NCBI GenBank assembly: GCA_027563145.1
Contig: CP071306.1
Span: 1,550,001 to 1,614,000 of the forward strand
Length of the DNA stretch: 64,000 bases
Source: Halocatena halophila
GTDB taxonomy: Archaea; Halobacteriota; Halobacteria; Halobacteriales; Haloarculaceae
Reading direction: 5' to 3'
Shown: piece by piece, positions 62,329 to 64,000 of the stretch
Numbering within the stretch: the stretch's first letter is position 1
Layout: each line of letters starts with the position of its first letter
The notes under the pieces: generated by a model
The model's database searches: none
Told to the model about the DNA's origin: nothing
What the model saw: the letters and a program-made list of their open reading frames with translations, nothing else
Translations under genes and position numbers: made by a program

Positions 62329-63834
62329 TTACCGCTCAAGCGCCGCTCGAAATTGCTCGCGCCAGCGGTCGGCATCGGTGCGTGCGTCCTCAAGAGTGAT
62401 GTCGAACGCCGTCGCGTCGTTGCTGAACAGCACGGTCGCGCTCGCGGTGTCGGCCGTGAGATCGGCCAGCCCGAGCCGTCGCTGGAACACCGAGCGCTGG
62501 AGTCGGATCGTCTGGAGGCGGTGATACGGGACGATCCGGGTGGTTCGACGCCAGAAACCATCGCGGACGATGATGTGATCGTCTTCGATCCGATAGCCGC
62601 GATTGGCCCATTTCGCGTGTGCCCCAAACGGCACCAGCACGAACAGCAGGGCCGGCGCATACCAGAGCTCGAAGCCACCAACGACCGCCCCGACGAGATA
62701 GCTCGCGAGCGTTAACAGACTCACGATGATCGAATACCGCGCCGCGTATCGTCTGCGTGCGATCTTCGGTGGCCGGTTGATGGCAGGCGTTTCGAACGAT
62801 TCGATCGCGGTCGCGATCCTGAGCGTTTGCTCGCGCGGTGCGATCGGAACGACGTAGTCCGTTCCACCGCGGCCGTCGCCACCGGGCGCGTAGCCGGCGG
62901 TTTCGGCTTTCAGTCCGGCCCAGCCGATCAGGCGTGCGAGCACTGGCTCGGTGAGCGTGAGCGTCTGGATCTTCGATTGCGGGATCGATCCACTAGAGCG
63001 GTTGAGCAATCCAAACTCATAAAGTAGATCCTCACCCGCACGGCCAAGCACGAAGCCGAACTGACCGACGAACACGAGAAATGCGTTCACCAGCCAGATC
63101 CAGAGGCAGGCCGACACCATCGAGACAACCAGCAGAACCAGCGCGTTGTCTGGGGTCAGCGACTCGAGTGCCAGCGATGTCGGACCACCGAACGGCTGGG
63201 CAACGGAGAGGACCACTCGCTCTGCAATGGAGCGAACGCCAATCAGCGCGATCGCAGAAAGCATCGCCGAGCCACCCCGAACGTCTGTGAGCGCAAGGAC
63301 CAGCAGCTTGGGCAGGGTGAGCTCGAACAGCGCTGTAGGCTGGGCCGACGAAGATGTGGTATCATCGGCCGATTCTGATCCATCCGCACTTGTGGTGTCG
63401 CGTTTGTGCTCGCGAATCGCAGACTGGAGTCGATCGGCCTCCGATTTGCTAACGAAATCCAGTTCGATCTCCGTCTGTGACCCGCCAGCCGTCTCAACGG
63501 AGACGACCGCCATATCGAACAGGCGATGTGACAGGGACTGATGAACGTCGACGTTCTGAATCCGGTGATACGGAACGTCGCGTTCTTGTCTGTTGATCAC
63601 CCCGGATTCGACATCGAACGTATCAGGGGTGAGGTCGTAGCGAAACAACCGGTAGTGGGCGAGCCCGTAGCCGACGCCACCAACGAATCCGACCGGAAAG
63701 AGATACAGCCCGTACATAAAGTCAATCTCGGTGATGAAGTTCAGAAACATCACCACCGTGAACGGGATAGAAGCGATCTGGATACCCAGCCTGAGCGACG
63801 TGGACACCGCACTCAGTGGATGGAGTCGATTCAT
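62329..63834 (-). CDS. PH-domain (bPH2/YdbT-like) membrane protein, 501 aa
   Basis: The protein alternates membrane helices with three bacterial PH (DUF304) domains: RLFRYDLTPDTFDVESGVIN with ERDVPYHRIQNVDVHQ, DLLYEFGLLNRSSGSIPQSK with IQTLTLTEP, and GYRIEDDHIIVRDGFWRRTT with IVPYHRLQTIRLQRSVFQRR. YdbT/YdbS-type proteins of this kind are found as a pair and act at the membrane; function is poorly known. Its ATG overlaps the stop of the upstream PH-domain gene by 3 bases, so the two are translationally coupled, the usual YdbS-YdbT arrangement. Confidence 0.85.
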   Translation of the reverse strand: MNRLHPLSAVSTSLRLGIQIASIPFTVVMFLNFITEIDFMYGLYLFPVGFVGGVGYGLAHYRLFRYDLTPDTFDVESGVINRQERDVPYHRIQNVDVHQSLSHRLFDMAVVSVETAGGSQTEIELDFVSKSEADRLQSAIREHKRDTTSADGSESADDTTSSSAQPTALFELTLPKLLVLALTDVRGGSAMLSAIALIGVRSIAERVVLSVAQPFGGPTSLALESLTPDNALVLLVVSMVSACLWIWLVNAFLVFVGQFGFVLGRAGEDLLYEFGLLNRSSGSIPQSKIQTLTLTEPVLARLIGWAGLKAETAGYAPGGDGRGGTDYVVPIAPREQTLRIATAIESFETPAINRPPKIARRRYAARYSIIVSLLTLASYLVGAVVGGFELWYAPALLFVLVPFGAHAKWANRGYRIEDDHIIVRDGFWRRTTRIVPYHRLQTIRLQRSVFQRRLGLADLTADTASATVLFSNDATAFDITLEDARTDADRWREQFRAALER

Positions 63835-64000
63835 ACGGCGTCAATTTCGTCCGTACGCGCGCGTTCGCGTAGCCGTTGCTGGATCGTTCGAGCCCGGTCG
63901 GGAGATAACCCAGGAATCGTCACGTCACTCCCGCGCGTCCCCGCAGTGTACACGACCACGCGGGCAAGACCGCTCATGCGGTCGATCGCGGTTCGCTGGG
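63831..64000 (-). CDS. PH-domain (YdbS-like) protein, 5' truncated by the window end
   Basis: Only the last about 56 residues are in view, reading from the right edge: MSGLARVVVYTAGTRGSDVT, IPGLSPDRARTIQQRLRERA and ending DEIDAV. This is the end of a bPH2/DUF304 domain, partner of the larger PH protein whose ATG overlaps its stop. The start lies beyond the window. Confidence 0.75.
   Translation of the reverse strand, partial: QRTAIDRMSGLARVVVYTAGTRGSDVTIPGLSPDRARTIQQRLRERARTDEIDAV

Noticed and set aside
1..64000. CRISPR arrays, rRNA genes, integrase or intact insertion sequences
   Set aside because: No regularly spaced direct repeats, no rRNA-like sequence and no recognisable transposase or integrase frame were found on either strand.

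Overview
The window is a stretch of haloarchaeal chromosome (class Halobacteria). The evidence is the acidic proteins, archaeal housekeeping genes (RadA, SMC/ScpA, NMD3-like protein, MfnA, coenzyme-B12-dependent ribonucleotide reductase, type II methionine aminopeptidase, intron-containing elongator tRNA-Met), PGF-CTERM cell-surface proteins, Tat-type lipoprotein signals, and many TATA boxes placed 25-30 bases before the start codon, as in leaderless haloarchaeal transcripts. The genus cannot be fixed from sequence alone.

Layout. 1-13.5 kb: core metabolism and RNA genes (C-terminal part of a CitE-type lyase, RNase R-type exonuclease, MfnA decarboxylase, YndJ-like membrane protein, RidA, PEP synthase, a phosphoribosyltransferase, MTA phosphorylase, a 2-hydroxyacid dehydrogenase, an S66 peptidase). 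13.5-18.5 kb: chromosome-segregation operon (coiled-coil protein, SMC, ScpA), with a 34-residue leaderless microprotein just beyond it. 18.6-26.5 kb: rhodanese, a DsbA-like lipoprotein with a membrane partner, a secreted polysaccharide deacetylase, an Ntn asparaginase-type hydrolase and methionine aminopeptidase. 26.8-36 kb: class II ribonucleotide reductase with a tiny zinc-finger protein, a divergent TetR/P450 pair with a palindromic candidate operator, tRNA-Met, a membrane glycosyltransferase-like protein and an enolase-superfamily enzyme. 35.7-41.2 kb: sufS and sufU, separated by three tandem paralogous PGF-CTERM proteins. 41.3-44.9 kb: a Bat-type regulator, methyltransferase, AzlC/AzlD exporter and RadA.

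44.9-52.3 kb is the accessory part. It holds an operon of small overlapping genes (PadR-like regulator and zinc-ribbon proteins). An AT-rich segment follows, with a two-winged-helix regulator convergent to an unrecognised protein with a twin-arginine-like N terminus, a second copy of the hydroxyacid dehydrogenase, and a 664-residue protein ending in a PD-(D/E)XK nuclease domain. The last is the best candidate for an undescribed defence or mobile-element function. 52.4-56.7 kb: VOC protein, TehB-like methyltransferase, and a MarR/SDR/MFS efflux-type cluster whose SDR lacks the catalytic Tyr/Lys. 57-64 kb returns to core genes (PspAB-like protein, HtpX, NMD3-like, XPD-like helicase, paired PH-domain membrane proteins).

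No rRNA, CRISPR array, integrase, or intact insertion sequence was seen. Most starts were chosen by combining family N termini with TATA-to-ATG spacing.
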